NCBI GenBank assembly: GCA_005883305.1
Contig: VBAC01000002.1
Location: 242,527-306,526, forward strand
Reading direction: 5' to 3'
From: Alphaproteobacteria bacterium
GTDB lineage: Bacteria > Pseudomonadota > Alphaproteobacteria > Sphingomonadales > Sphingomonadaceae
DNA length: 64,000 nucleotides
Made by a program: the position numbers and the translations under genes. Below are positions 25,435 through 34,080 of this stretch, piece after piece; within the stretch, counting starts at the first letter, position 1; each line of letters opens with the position of its first letter. A model generated the notes under the pieces. It was not told the DNA's origin. It made no database searches and worked only from the letters and a program-made list of their open reading frames with translations.

Positions 25435-26736
25435 ATGAGCGCCGTGCAACGCAAATTGCTGTTTCTCGAGCTGAATGAAGTGAATTTCGGCGCGATCGAG
25501 GATTATGTCGCCCAAGGAAAGCTGCCCAACCTGGCTGCTTTCCTTGGTGCGCACGGCTATCACGAGACGATATCTGAAGAGACGTATGAGCTGCTTGAGC
25601 CGTGGATCCAGTGGGTAACCGCCCATACGGGCCTGCCCTTTGGCGACCATCGGGTGTTCCGGCTCGGCGATATGGCCGGGGCGGATCATCTTCAGATTTG
25701 GGAACGGCTTGAGCAGGCGGGCCGCAAGGTGGGCGCGATCAGCCCGATGAACGCCCGCAACAACCTCAAGTCCCCGGCCTTCTTCGTCCCCGATCCCTGG
25801 ACGCGCACGCGGGTCGACGCGCCTCCAGCCTATCGGCGACTGTACGCGGCTATCGTCCAGGCCGTATCGGACAATGCGGAGGCAAGGCTCGACGCCCACT
25901 CGCTGGTCCACCTCATCAGCGGTGCGGCCCGGGCGGCCCGACCCGTCAATTACGGGCACTATCTCGCTTATGCGGCGGCTGCCCGGCGGCGGCCTTGGCT
26001 TCGCGCCGCCTTTCTGGATCAGTTGCTCGCCGATTTGTTCGTTCGCCTGGTGCGCCGGACCCAGCCCGATTTCGCCACTCTGTTCCTGAACGGCGCGGCG
26101 CATATCCAGCACCACTATATGTTCTCCTCGACGGTCTACCGGGGTCCGCTGCGGAACCCCGAATGGTACATCGCCGAAGGTCAGGATCCGGTATTCGACG
26201 TCTATGCATTGTACGACCGGGTGCTGGGGCAAGTGCAGCGGGCGTTCCCCGACTACCGGATCATGCTGGCGACAGGCCTCCATCAGGATCCTCATCCCGA
26301 AGTGACCTATTATTGGCGGCTGCGGGACCATGCCGCTTTCCTGCGGCGGATCGGGGTTTCCTTCGCCGAGGTGGCACCTCGCATGTCGCGGGATTTCCTC
26401 GTCAGTTTTCGTGATGCATCCGAGGCGCGGGACGCAGAACGGCGGCTTGGCGCCGCGCGGGGGCCGGAGGGCGAGGCATTGTTCGAATGCGACAATCGGG
26501 GCGACAGCCTGTTCGTGAGCTTGATCTATTCCCACGACATCGCGGAGGACTTCGTTTTTTCAGTCGGCAACGAGACTTTTTCCGGCCTCAAGGACGACGT
26601 CGTATTCGTCGCCCTCAAGAACGGGGCGCATAACGGAATCGGCTACTTCGCCGACAGCGGTCTCGAGAATGAGGGCTCGATCGATCGGTTCCCGCTCAGC
26701 GACTTGCCCGAACGCGTGCTGGCCGCGGTTGCCTGA
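25435..26736 (+). CDS. Alkaline-phosphatase-superfamily (type I phosphodiesterase-like) protein of unclear activity
   Basis: The 433-residue protein has the topology of the nucleotide pyrophosphatase/phosphodiesterase group. LFLELNEVNF stands where the first metal ligand strand should be. A HTGLPFGDHRVF segment fits the family's TGxxPxxHG, and FLNGAAHIQHHYMF fits the DxxxH metal pair. The canonical Thr/Ser nucleophile before the TG motif is not obvious (LLEPWIQWVTAHTG). It could transfer or remove a phospho-group on the polysaccharide, or be a pseudoenzyme. ATG at 25435 has AAGAGG at proper distance; GTG at 25429 is the alternative. It ends 22 bp before a convergent gene. Confidence 0.6.
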   Translation: MSAVQRKLLFLELNEVNFGAIEDYVAQGKLPNLAAFLGAHGYHETISEETYELLEPWIQWVTAHTGLPFGDHRVFRLGDMAGADHLQIWERLEQAGRKVGAISPMNARNNLKSPAFFVPDPWTRTRVDAPPAYRRLYAAIVQAVSDNAEARLDAHSLVHLISGAARAARPVNYGHYLAYAAAARRRPWLRAAFLDQLLADLFVRLVRRTQPDFATLFLNGAAHIQHHYMFSSTVYRGPLRNPEWYIAEGQDPVFDVYALYDRVLGQVQRAFPDYRIMLATGLHQDPHPEVTYYWRLRDHAAFLRRIGVSFAEVAPRMSRDFLVSFRDASEARDAERRLGAARGPEGEALFECDNRGDSLFVSLIYSHDIAEDFVFSVGNETFSGLKDDVVFVALKNGAHNGIGYFADSGLENEGSIDRFPLSDLPERVLAAVA

Positions 26737-26758
26737 GGCCGGCTGGCGGCAGCGCCTT

Positions 26759-27979
26759 CTACCCGGCTGAGCGGGCCAGACCGAGATTGTCCAGCCACAG
26801 CTTCGCTGGAACCGTCGCGTCGGCCGCCGCGATGGCCTGAATCGTCAGCCATTGCTGGGTGCATCCCGGAGGTATTGCGAGCACTCCGCTCAGGGTGCCG
26901 ACGGGTCCGTTCGCCGGAGCGGACACGACGGCGGCCACCGTCCCGCCGCGCGAGCAGCTAATCTCGACGCGAAGGGCTCCTCCCTGGCCTTCGAAAACGC
27001 CGTATGAGGCGGACAGCCGGTACACCCCGGTAGGCAGAAGCAGCAGCTTGTGCGCCGCCCAATCCTCGCCGGTTCCAGGCATGTTGATCAGCAGCGAGGG
27101 GTTTCCGGGCCGATCCGGCCGTTCCCCGCGCCAGGCGACGTTTTGGTTGAGTTCCCAGCCGAACGGGGGAAGATCCCCCTCCCGGGCAAAATCGCCGTCG
27201 AGCTGGGCTGGCGGATCATTGAGCCGCCAACGGCGGTCCACGAGAGCATAAATCCGTGCCGCGCCGGTGAAGTTGCCTCCCCTCACGAGGCGCTCGATCA
27301 ACCCTTGCAGATGAGGGGGCGCGGGCGGCGTGCCGAGCCGGGCGAGAGTCAGGAAGAGCGATCCCGCGCTGGCTGGATCCGCATTCTGGCTTACGTGATA
27401 AAGAAAGTCCGAGCGCCATGAATCGCCGCGATGAACGAGATCCGCGATCGGGCCCACCAGATCGGCGTGAGTCAACGCGGAGCTGAGCACTGGAAAGAGC
27501 ACCTCCCTGGTGCTCGGCGCCACCTGCAGCGCAATGCCGAAATGACGGAGAGCCCCGCGGACGTCATTGGCCGCAACGCGATTTTCAATAAGCCAGAACT
27601 GAGTGGGAATGTCGCGCCGCGACATTCGCTCGGAATATTCGATCAACCTTTCCGAACGGCGCGCATTCCCCTGCAAGGCGGCCTGCAGCGCCAGAATTCG
27701 GGCCGGCCCTGCCAAAGAAGGGTCGCGGCGAAGCGCAGCGGCAGCCTCTCGCGCCGCCTGATCAATGCGCGCCCGCTGTTCGCTGGCTGCACTTGGCAGG
27801 CCGGCACCGATCAGCGTGTCCGCCGCCCGAGCGTGAGCTGCGGCGTGCCCGGGCCAGATCTGCAGCGCGAGCGAAGGCGCCGCGGCCGCCAGCGCATTCG
27901 ACAAAGTGACGGCAACCGAAAGCCACGCCAGGACCAGCGCTCCCAGCACAATGCCTGCCCGGATCAGCGCCTTGCGCAC
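26759..27979 (-). CDS. Membrane-anchored TPR-like protein with C-terminal jelly-roll-like domain
   Basis: The 406-residue protein has an N-terminal hydrophobic anchor (IVLGALVLAWLSVAVTL). A helical repeat region follows (about residues 60-240, with Ala-rich A/B helix pairs such as ARILALQAALQGNARRSE), like TPR. Then comes a beta-rich domain of about 150 residues beginning FGWELNQNVAWRGE that resembles carbohydrate-binding jelly rolls. It lies 36 bp downstream of wzc on the same strand, so it is probably the last gene of the wza-wzc transcript. I infer a periplasmic scaffold role in polymer assembly or sugar binding. Confidence 0.55.
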   Translation of the reverse strand: MRKALIRAGIVLGALVLAWLSVAVTLSNALAAAAPSLALQIWPGHAAAHARAADTLIGAGLPSAASEQRARIDQAAREAAAALRRDPSLAGPARILALQAALQGNARRSERLIEYSERMSRRDIPTQFWLIENRVAANDVRGALRHFGIALQVAPSTREVLFPVLSSALTHADLVGPIADLVHRGDSWRSDFLYHVSQNADPASAGSLFLTLARLGTPPAPPHLQGLIERLVRGGNFTGAARIYALVDRRWRLNDPPAQLDGDFAREGDLPPFGWELNQNVAWRGERPDRPGNPSLLINMPGTGEDWAAHKLLLLPTGVYRLSASYGVFEGQGGALRVEISCSRGGTVAAVVSAPANGPVGTLSGVLAIPPGCTQQWLTIQAIAAADATVPAKLWLDNLGLARSAG

Positions 27980-28015
27980 CCTCGGCCCGATCAGCCGGCC
28001 GTGCCGAAGGAGGCC

Positions 28016-30217
28016 TTAGGCTTCCTTGTCGTTGCCGTAGCCATAGCCATAATCATATCCGTAGCCATAGGCCGCCTTCTTGCTCTCGAACTTCGTCAGA
28101 ACCGCCCCGAGAATGTGTGCGCCGGAATTGCGGAGCCGATTGATCGCGATGCGCGCCGAGCGCGACTGCACCCCGAAAGATTCGACGACGTAAACGACGC
28201 CGCCGACCTTGCTCGCGACCAAGGGCGCGTCGGCCAACCCAAGCATCGGCGGCGCGTCGACGATGACGTGATCGAAGGCACCCATCAATTCGGCGAGCAA
28301 GGTCCCGAGGCCCGGACCCGACAGCAGATCTGCGGAGTTGGGCGGGTGCGGCCCGGCCGTGATCGCCTTGACGCCGGCGAACTCGGCATCCTGCGCCACT
28401 TCATTCCAGCGCGCGTTGCCGCTGAGAATGTTGCTGAGCCCCTTCTCGTTGCCGATCTTGAAGCGGTGGTGGAGCGAGGGCGAGCGCATGTCGGAGTCGA
28501 CGACCAGGACGCGCAGGCCCTGCCGCGCCAGTACGAGCGCCAGCGCCAGCGCGGTGGTCGATTTGCCCTCTGCGGCGTGGGTGCTCGTGATCATCAGCGA
28601 GCGCGGGACTCCGTGCGGCGTCGCGAACTGCAAATTGGTGCGGATGGTGAGATAGGCCTCCGTCAGGGCCGATCGGCGATCCTGAAGCGTCTCGATCGGG
28701 TCTCCGGTTTCCACCTTCGGCACGACGCCGAGGCTCGGCACGCCGAGCAGCGTCTCCATCTCGCCCGGATCGGTGATCGCCTCGTCGATCTGCTCGAGCG
28801 CCAGGGCCAGCGCTGCACCGAGGCCGGCACCGAGCATGAGTCCGAGGAGCAGGTTGATCAGCGGCCGGGGACTGGACGGACCTTCGGGAACGCGCGCCTG
28901 ATCGACGATCGAAATGTTGTTGGTGCCGACGGCGCCCGCGATTCCGATCTCCTTGTAGCGCTGGAGCAGACCGTCATATATCGTGCGGTTCGTATCCACC
29001 TCTCGCTGAAGGATGTTGTACTGGATGCTGCGGCGCCTCAGGTCGATGAGGCTCGTTTTCAGCGCTTCCACCCGGGCGGCGAGCTCCGTCTCCCGCGCCG
29101 CGGCCTGGGTCACTTGGCTGCGCAGGCCCGTCATGACCCGGCGCTCTTCACCGGCGATCGTCCGGTCGAGTTGCCGCAGCTGCGCCGCAAGCGCCTCGAC
29201 CGCTGGATATTGCGCCTCAAACTGGGTCAGCAGCCTGGCATGCTCGGCCGCGACCTCGGCCCGGCGCTGGCGCAAGGCGCCGAGCGTGGGGTTGTTGACG
29301 TTCTGCTCGGCACCGGCCCCGCCGCGTAGCACGCTTTCGGCCGTGATCCGCTGGTTGCGCGCCTCCGCCAGTGCGGTGTTGTATGCGACGAGATCGTCCG
29401 CGGTAATCGGCCGTTCCCCGGTCACCCCGTTTCCGGAGGGCGTGTTGATATTGATGATCCGCTGCGCGGAAGCATAGCCGACGAGCGCGCGGTCGGATTC
29501 GTCGAGTCTCTGCCGAAGCTCGGCCAACCGCCGCTCAAGGAAGTTGCGGGCATAAGCGGTCGCCTCGAAGCGTCGCTCTATGTTTGATTGGATGAACAGC
29601 CGGCCCCAGGCATTTGCGACGCGCGCAGCGACCGCGGGATCGGGGTCGGTATAGGTGACGTCGACGAGGCGGGACGCACGCAGCGGGGAAACGGAGACCT
29701 TGTCGAGCAACAGGCCGACAACCCGCGCCAGCCGCTCCTGGCGCGCGCCTGCGCTGTTGTCGAGCGGTCGCTCGTTGACCAGCGAACCGGGGGTGTCGGT
29801 GATCCCGTGCTGGTCGAGGAAAGCGCGGTTGTCGGCCAGCGACAGCTCACGTGCTACGCGCTCTGCCAGCGCCCGCGATTTCAGCAGACCATATTGTGTC
29901 TGATAGAATTCCTGGTCCACGGTGCCCGCCTCGGGCTGGACGCCTTGGATGTTGACGATCCGCGCCTCCTCGCGCGCGATTTCGATTCTCGTCGTCGCGG
30001 AGTATTGCCGAGTCATCATGAACGTGACGATCAGCGCCGCCGCGACGCCGGCCGCGATCGACCCCATGATGACCCATTTCCAGCGGCGCGCGATGCGGCC
30101 GTAGCGCACGAGCGTCGAGTTTTCCTGCACGTCGCGGATTACCAGCAGAGATGCGTCGCCGGCGCCGCCGTTCACGCGGCCGATAGTAGCAGAGGACGTG
30201 GATGCCATTTCGTTCAT
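28016..30217 (-). CDS. wzc: Wzc-type polysaccharide copolymerase and BY-kinase
   Basis: The 733-residue protein has an N-terminal Wzz domain with one transmembrane helix near residue 45 (WVIMGSIAAGVAAALIV), long coiled-coil arms (about 190-400), a GNVR region, a second helix near 460, and a C-terminal tyrosine kinase domain. The kinase has Walker A AAEGKSTTA (Lys552), Walker A' VLVVDSDMRSP and Walker B VIVDAPP. The tail is a Tyr cluster (YGYGYDYGYGYG) for autophosphorylation, which controls polymer length and export. Its partner Wza lies 25 bp upstream. Cytoplasmic kinase and periplasmic arms in one chain are the usual proteobacterial form. Confidence 0.93.
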   Translation of the reverse strand: MNEMASTSSATIGRVNGGAGDASLLVIRDVQENSTLVRYGRIARRWKWVIMGSIAAGVAAALIVTFMMTRQYSATTRIEIAREEARIVNIQGVQPEAGTVDQEFYQTQYGLLKSRALAERVARELSLADNRAFLDQHGITDTPGSLVNERPLDNSAGARQERLARVVGLLLDKVSVSPLRASRLVDVTYTDPDPAVAARVANAWGRLFIQSNIERRFEATAYARNFLERRLAELRQRLDESDRALVGYASAQRIININTPSGNGVTGERPITADDLVAYNTALAEARNQRITAESVLRGGAGAEQNVNNPTLGALRQRRAEVAAEHARLLTQFEAQYPAVEALAAQLRQLDRTIAGEERRVMTGLRSQVTQAAARETELAARVEALKTSLIDLRRRSIQYNILQREVDTNRTIYDGLLQRYKEIGIAGAVGTNNISIVDQARVPEGPSSPRPLINLLLGLMLGAGLGAALALALEQIDEAITDPGEMETLLGVPSLGVVPKVETGDPIETLQDRRSALTEAYLTIRTNLQFATPHGVPRSLMITSTHAAEGKSTTALALALVLARQGLRVLVVDSDMRSPSLHHRFKIGNEKGLSNILSGNARWNEVAQDAEFAGVKAITAGPHPPNSADLLSGPGLGTLLAELMGAFDHVIVDAPPMLGLADAPLVASKVGGVVYVVESFGVQSRSARIAINRLRNSGAHILGAVLTKFESKKAAYGYGYDYGYGYGNDKEA

Positions 30218-30242
30218 GAGCTTTGTATCAGCCGTCCCTGCG

Positions 30243-30962
30243 TCAATTGTTGTTCTGTAGAAGCGCGATGATCGGTGTCGTGATCAGCGGCGCCGCCTGG
30301 AGAATATCTCTGAACAGTCGCCGTCCCGGCGAATTGCCCACCATCACCACGTCTCCAGCGAAAATCTCCGGATCCGAATACTGACCGTTTCTGATCGCTC
30401 CGAGATTGTAAAGCGCGGCCATGTGCTGGTCGCCAACGTCGCGGAACACCACGACCTCGCTCAGGGCGGCGAATTCCGTGGTCCCCCGGGCAAGGGCGAC
30501 CGCACGCATAAGCGTTGTTCGTCCGACCACAGGGTAACGGCCAGGTTCACGCACCTCCCCGTCGACGGTCACGACGCGGCTCACTGATTCCGTTAGGTTG
30601 ACCGTGACCTGGGGGTCGCGGACATAGCGGCCGCGAAGGCGGTTGCCGATCTCGGTCGCAACTTGCTCAGCCGTCTTTCCGTTCGCATCGATGGTGCCGA
30701 CAAGCGGAAAGGATATCCGCCCGCCCGCGTCCGTCTGAATTTCCCGACGCGAAAGCTCCGGCACTCCGAATACATCGACTTCCACCTTGTCGAAGGGGCC
30801 GATTAGATATGGCCGCTCGGACCCGTCGGCCATAGCCGGCGTTGGAGGCGGCAATTCCGTGACCGGCAGCACGGCCAGGCTCGGGCCGGAAAGTGGCGGC
30901 GTGTGCGCACAGCTCGTTGTGAAAGCCGCAACGAGAAGCAGCGTCAATGCCTTGAAACGCAC
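30243..30962 (-). CDS. wza: Wza-type outer-membrane polysaccharide export lipoprotein
   Basis: The 239-residue protein has a lipoprotein-like signal (LTLLLVAAFTTSC), then a Poly_export domain (YLIGPFDKVEVDVFGVPEL) and SLBB-type domains (VTVDGEVREPGRYPV). It forms the outer-membrane channel that works with Wzc. I use GTG at 30962, eight bases after AGGAGA; a TTG two codons earlier (30968) is the alternative, and an ATG at 31025 would put 21 odd residues before the signal. The lipobox is imperfect (TTSC), but the Cys position fits. Confidence 0.88.
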   Translation of the reverse strand: MRFKALTLLLVAAFTTSCAHTPPLSGPSLAVLPVTELPPPTPAMADGSERPYLIGPFDKVEVDVFGVPELSRREIQTDAGGRISFPLVGTIDANGKTAEQVATEIGNRLRGRYVRDPQVTVNLTESVSRVVTVDGEVREPGRYPVVGRTTLMRAVALARGTTEFAALSEVVVFRDVGDQHMAALYNLGAIRNGQYSDPEIFAGDVVMVGNSPGRRLFRDILQAAPLITTPIIALLQNNN

Positions 30963-31062
30963 GAACAAATTCTCCTGATTGCCGGCCGAGCGTTCGACGA
31001 GCCCCCGGCGCGCGCCATAAAGCAACTATGGCAGAACCTACAATAGTGGAACTCGAAACCCC

Positions 31063-32457
31063 TCATTCCGCCGCCGCCGGTCGGCTCGCCGCGCTCTCTC
31101 GCACGACCATCGCCAGTATCGTTGCCGCCCCGGCGAGCGCGCATGCCATCAGCGGCGTGCGCAACGGATAGTCGGTAATGCTCGCGATCAGCGGCAGTGC
31201 GACCAGAATCGTGCAAAGTCGCCCATCCGAGGCCCCCTGCGTGACGCGTCGGGACCAGGCGCGCCGTACGGACAGTGCATACCAGCCCAGGAAGGCGATC
31301 AGCAGCAGGATCGCTGCCACGCCGCCTTCGATCAGGATCTGCGTAATCTCCGTATGGGCATGGTTCAGATATTGCGGTGACAGGTCTTCGGTGCTTTCGA
31401 AACGGGGATAGACGGAGGTGAAGCTTCCCCAACCCGCGCCGACGGGAAAGAATGCCTTGGCGGCGTCGATCGTCTCGGGCAGCACCTTGATGCGAAGATC
31501 TTGCCCGACGACTGAAGTGTCGGAACGCGAGTCCGACCAGGTGGTCAGCGCCAATGCACCGAGGCCGGATGCCGCAAGGCCTGCCGCGGTCAGCGCAACC
31601 AACGTTGCCTTGCGAAGTCCGGCGCTGCGAATGATGAAGGCGGCCGTCAGCAAAAGGGCCAGAATGACGACCACCGCGCCCATTCGGGATTGAGTCATCA
31701 CCGCCGCCGTCAGCACGAAGAGTAAGGAGGAGCCGGCGATCATCCAACGTGCGCGACGCGTCCGCTGGGGAACGTCGCTTCGGCCCGCCCACCAGGCGGC
31801 CAAGGGTATGCCCATGGCCAGAAAAGCGGCCTGATGGTTGCGATTGGCAAAGAAGCCCGTCCCGGAGTCGGCGTTGGTGTATCGATAGAATCGCAGCGCG
31901 CTGTCAGGGCCGTCCGCCATTTGAAGAAGGCCCAGCAGACCGCTGAGCAGGATAGTGATCCAGAGCGCGACCAGGAGCCAGCGCCGGGCATGCAGATCGA
32001 GCGCCGGGACCGCCAGGATAAAAAGCAAAGGCGGCAAAAGGGACAGGAGGCTGTTCCAGGTGAGATCCGGAGCGAGGCTGATGGGTCTCCAGACCGGCGC
32101 GCCCAGATCGCCCGAGCCGAGCGCTGCATAGGCCCCCCGGCCCGGCAGCGCAGCCCAGACGCTCGGCGGAAGCGGGATGAGCTGAAGCGCGACGACGGCC
32201 GCCGCCGCGAAGGTGAAAAGCAGCAACGGCCGCTGTGCCCGCAGGCGGCCCCACGGCACGACCAGCAGGAGAAGCGCCGACCCTATGACGGCCGCCAGCC
32301 GAACGAGGAGCAACCAGGCAACGTCCGGCCGGGCCGACCCCCCCGCGACGCAGGCGAACAGCCATGTGCAGGCGATCACCGCGAGGGCGATCTTGGCAGG
32401 CGCGTCCAGGATGACACGCGTCGACTTCGGCCTCAGGGTCACTCGGGTGGAATACAC
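31063..32457 (-). CDS. Second Wzy/WaaL-like O-antigen ligase or polymerase
   Basis: The 464-residue polytopic protein has about 11 helices. Its Wzy_C landmarks are GTGFFANRNHQAAFLAMG and NHAHTEITQILIEGG in the long periplasmic loop, and a C-terminal SITDYPLRTPLMA. The H-x-H-x-E and NRNH motifs are common in ligases and in exopolysaccharide polymerases linked to wza/wzc. It lies about 100 bp upstream of the wza start on the same strand and is probably the first gene of the export transcript. Its relation to the polymerase-like gene at 17773 is not settled. Confidence 0.82.
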   Translation of the reverse strand: MYSTRVTLRPKSTRVILDAPAKIALAVIACTWLFACVAGGSARPDVAWLLLVRLAAVIGSALLLLVVPWGRLRAQRPLLLFTFAAAAVVALQLIPLPPSVWAALPGRGAYAALGSGDLGAPVWRPISLAPDLTWNSLLSLLPPLLFILAVPALDLHARRWLLVALWITILLSGLLGLLQMADGPDSALRFYRYTNADSGTGFFANRNHQAAFLAMGIPLAAWWAGRSDVPQRTRRARWMIAGSSLLFVLTAAVMTQSRMGAVVVILALLLTAAFIIRSAGLRKATLVALTAAGLAASGLGALALTTWSDSRSDTSVVGQDLRIKVLPETIDAAKAFFPVGAGWGSFTSVYPRFESTEDLSPQYLNHAHTEITQILIEGGVAAILLLIAFLGWYALSVRRAWSRRVTQGASDGRLCTILVALPLIASITDYPLRTPLMACALAGAATILAMVVRESAASRPAAAE

Positions 32458-32797
32458 GAAGGATGGCAGGCTCCGTCAATAGGTTTCGTCCGCGCCCGCG
32501 GCGCAGGATGGCGCCCTGAACCCCCAAGCCGCAGGCCGATCTCTCAGTTTTGACTGGCAAATTCTCGATGCCGAAGCTAGACGCCGCCCGCATGGGCCGG
32601 TGGGGTCGCTGAGGGCAGGCCCGCTGCCTCGAACGGATTTCGGGCGCCGACGGCCAGGGGGCGCGACAGGAGCGGCTCGATCTTGTGGTAATGGGTCGCG
32701 CGGCCCGCGGCCTGCCGGATCGATTCGCCTCCGTCTCTCGCGGGGCGAGGGAAGTGCGATCGGTTGGAAGAATGGCGAACAAGAGACTGGACTCGGG
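32458..32797. other. 340-bp divergent intergenic region (wzy-like minus / initiating transferase plus)
   Basis: This region must hold promoters for the minus-strand export genes and the plus-strand sugar transferase. A TTGACT at 32550-32555 resembles a -35 box reading plus, but no good -10 hexamer lies 16-18 bases on. The rest is GC-rich, with no strong hairpin and no small gene I can support; an open frame running from 32600 into the transferase lacks family similarity. Confidence 0.4.
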
Positions 32798-34066
32798 ATG
32801 CTGATGGTCGCGCAGGAAAGAGTGAGGCCCGCGCGCCTGTGGACGCGGATGCGGGTTCAGCTCGGCGGCGGCTTCTTGTTCGCCGCGGCGATTCCCATAG
32901 CGGTGCTGCGATACACGACCGAAGAGATTCCGGTTTCCGTGGTGCAGCAGAGCGGAACCGGCGTTCTTATATCGATCATCCTCGGCTATTATTTCCTGAG
33001 GAGCATCACCGTATTCCCCGGGATGCGAACCAATTTCTACGTCGTTCCTTCATTTCTCGCCAGCTATGCCTTTACGCTCGCCTTGTTTTTCTTTTTTCGC
33101 CTGGATTACAGCCGCGGCGCGTTCCTGAGCAGTTTCCTGCTGTGCGTGACGTGGTTCTGGGCCATCTACGTGCTGGCGGAGCGCGACGGCGGCGCCCGGA
33201 TCGGGGTCGTCCCGTTCGGGAGCGTGGAGAACCTTCCCGAGGCTCGGGGCCTCACTTGGGAATGGCTGACGGAGCCGGGGTTGAATGGGCGCTACGACGC
33301 CCTCGTCGCCGATCTGCGCGCGGAAATCCCGGCGAAATGGGAGGCCTTCCTGGCGGAGAGCGCGATTGACGGGCTGGCCGTGTTCCACGTCAAGCAGTTG
33401 CGCGAAGCGATCACCGGCATGGTCGAGATCGAGCATCTGTCGGAAAACAGCCTCGGCTCTCTTATACCGTTCATGGCCTATCTCCGGATCCGGCGCTTCG
33501 TCGACTTCGTCGGCGCTTTGGTCGTCGGCGCCCTTCTCGCGCCCTTCCTGCTGTTCATCGCCCTGCTCATCCGGCTGGATTCCCCCGGCCCCGCCTTGTT
33601 CCGTCAGGAGCGCGTGGGCTACCGCGGCCTGCCCTTCAGGGTCATGAAGTTCCGCACGATGCGGCACAATCCCGGCGCCGCGGATCGCGACGAGGCGATC
33701 ACCCAGCAAAACGATCCGCGCGTGACGGGCCTGGGCCGCTTCCTGCGCCGCACGCGCATCGACGAGCTGCCGCAGATCGTCAATATCCTCAAGGGGGAGA
33801 TGAGCTGGATCGGTCCGAGACCGGAAGCGGAGATACTCTCGCGCTGGTACGAGCACGAAATCCCGTTCTACCGCTATCGCCACATCGTTCCGCCCGGCAT
33901 CACCGGCTGGGCCCAGGTCAACCAGGGGCACGTCGCTGAGCTCGATCAGGTCAATCACAAGCTCCATTACGATTTCTACTACATCAAGAACTACTCGCCC
34001 TGGCTCGACATCCTGATCCTGATCCGCACCGCCCGTACGGTGCTGACCGGAATGGGGTCCCGCTGA
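32798..34066 (+). CDS. WcaJ/WbaP-type undecaprenyl-phosphate sugar phosphotransferase
   Basis: The 422-residue protein has four N-terminal helices (about residues 19-122), a soluble linker, a fifth helix (around 235-262) and the C-terminal bacterial sugar transferase domain. That domain shows FRQERVGYRG, VMKFRTMRHN, RRTRIDELPQIVNIL, GEMSWIGPRPE and GITGWAQVNQGH. It places the first sugar-1-phosphate on undecaprenyl phosphate and thus begins the repeat unit. ATG at 32798 or 32804 is the best start; the frame reaching 32600 adds a Gly/Arg-rich leader of no known type. The linker lacks a clear CoA-binding-like domain, so glucose or another hexose cannot be distinguished. Confidence 0.87.
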   Translation: MLMVAQERVRPARLWTRMRVQLGGGFLFAAAIPIAVLRYTTEEIPVSVVQQSGTGVLISIILGYYFLRSITVFPGMRTNFYVVPSFLASYAFTLALFFFFRLDYSRGAFLSSFLLCVTWFWAIYVLAERDGGARIGVVPFGSVENLPEARGLTWEWLTEPGLNGRYDALVADLRAEIPAKWEAFLAESAIDGLAVFHVKQLREAITGMVEIEHLSENSLGSLIPFMAYLRIRRFVDFVGALVVGALLAPFLLFIALLIRLDSPGPALFRQERVGYRGLPFRVMKFRTMRHNPGAADRDEAITQQNDPRVTGLGRFLRRTRIDELPQIVNILKGEMSWIGPRPEAEILSRWYEHEIPFYRYRHIVPPGITGWAQVNQGHVAELDQVNHKLHYDFYYIKNYSPWLDILILIRTARTVLTGMGSR

Positions 34067-34080
34067 ACGCCGCTGAAGGG

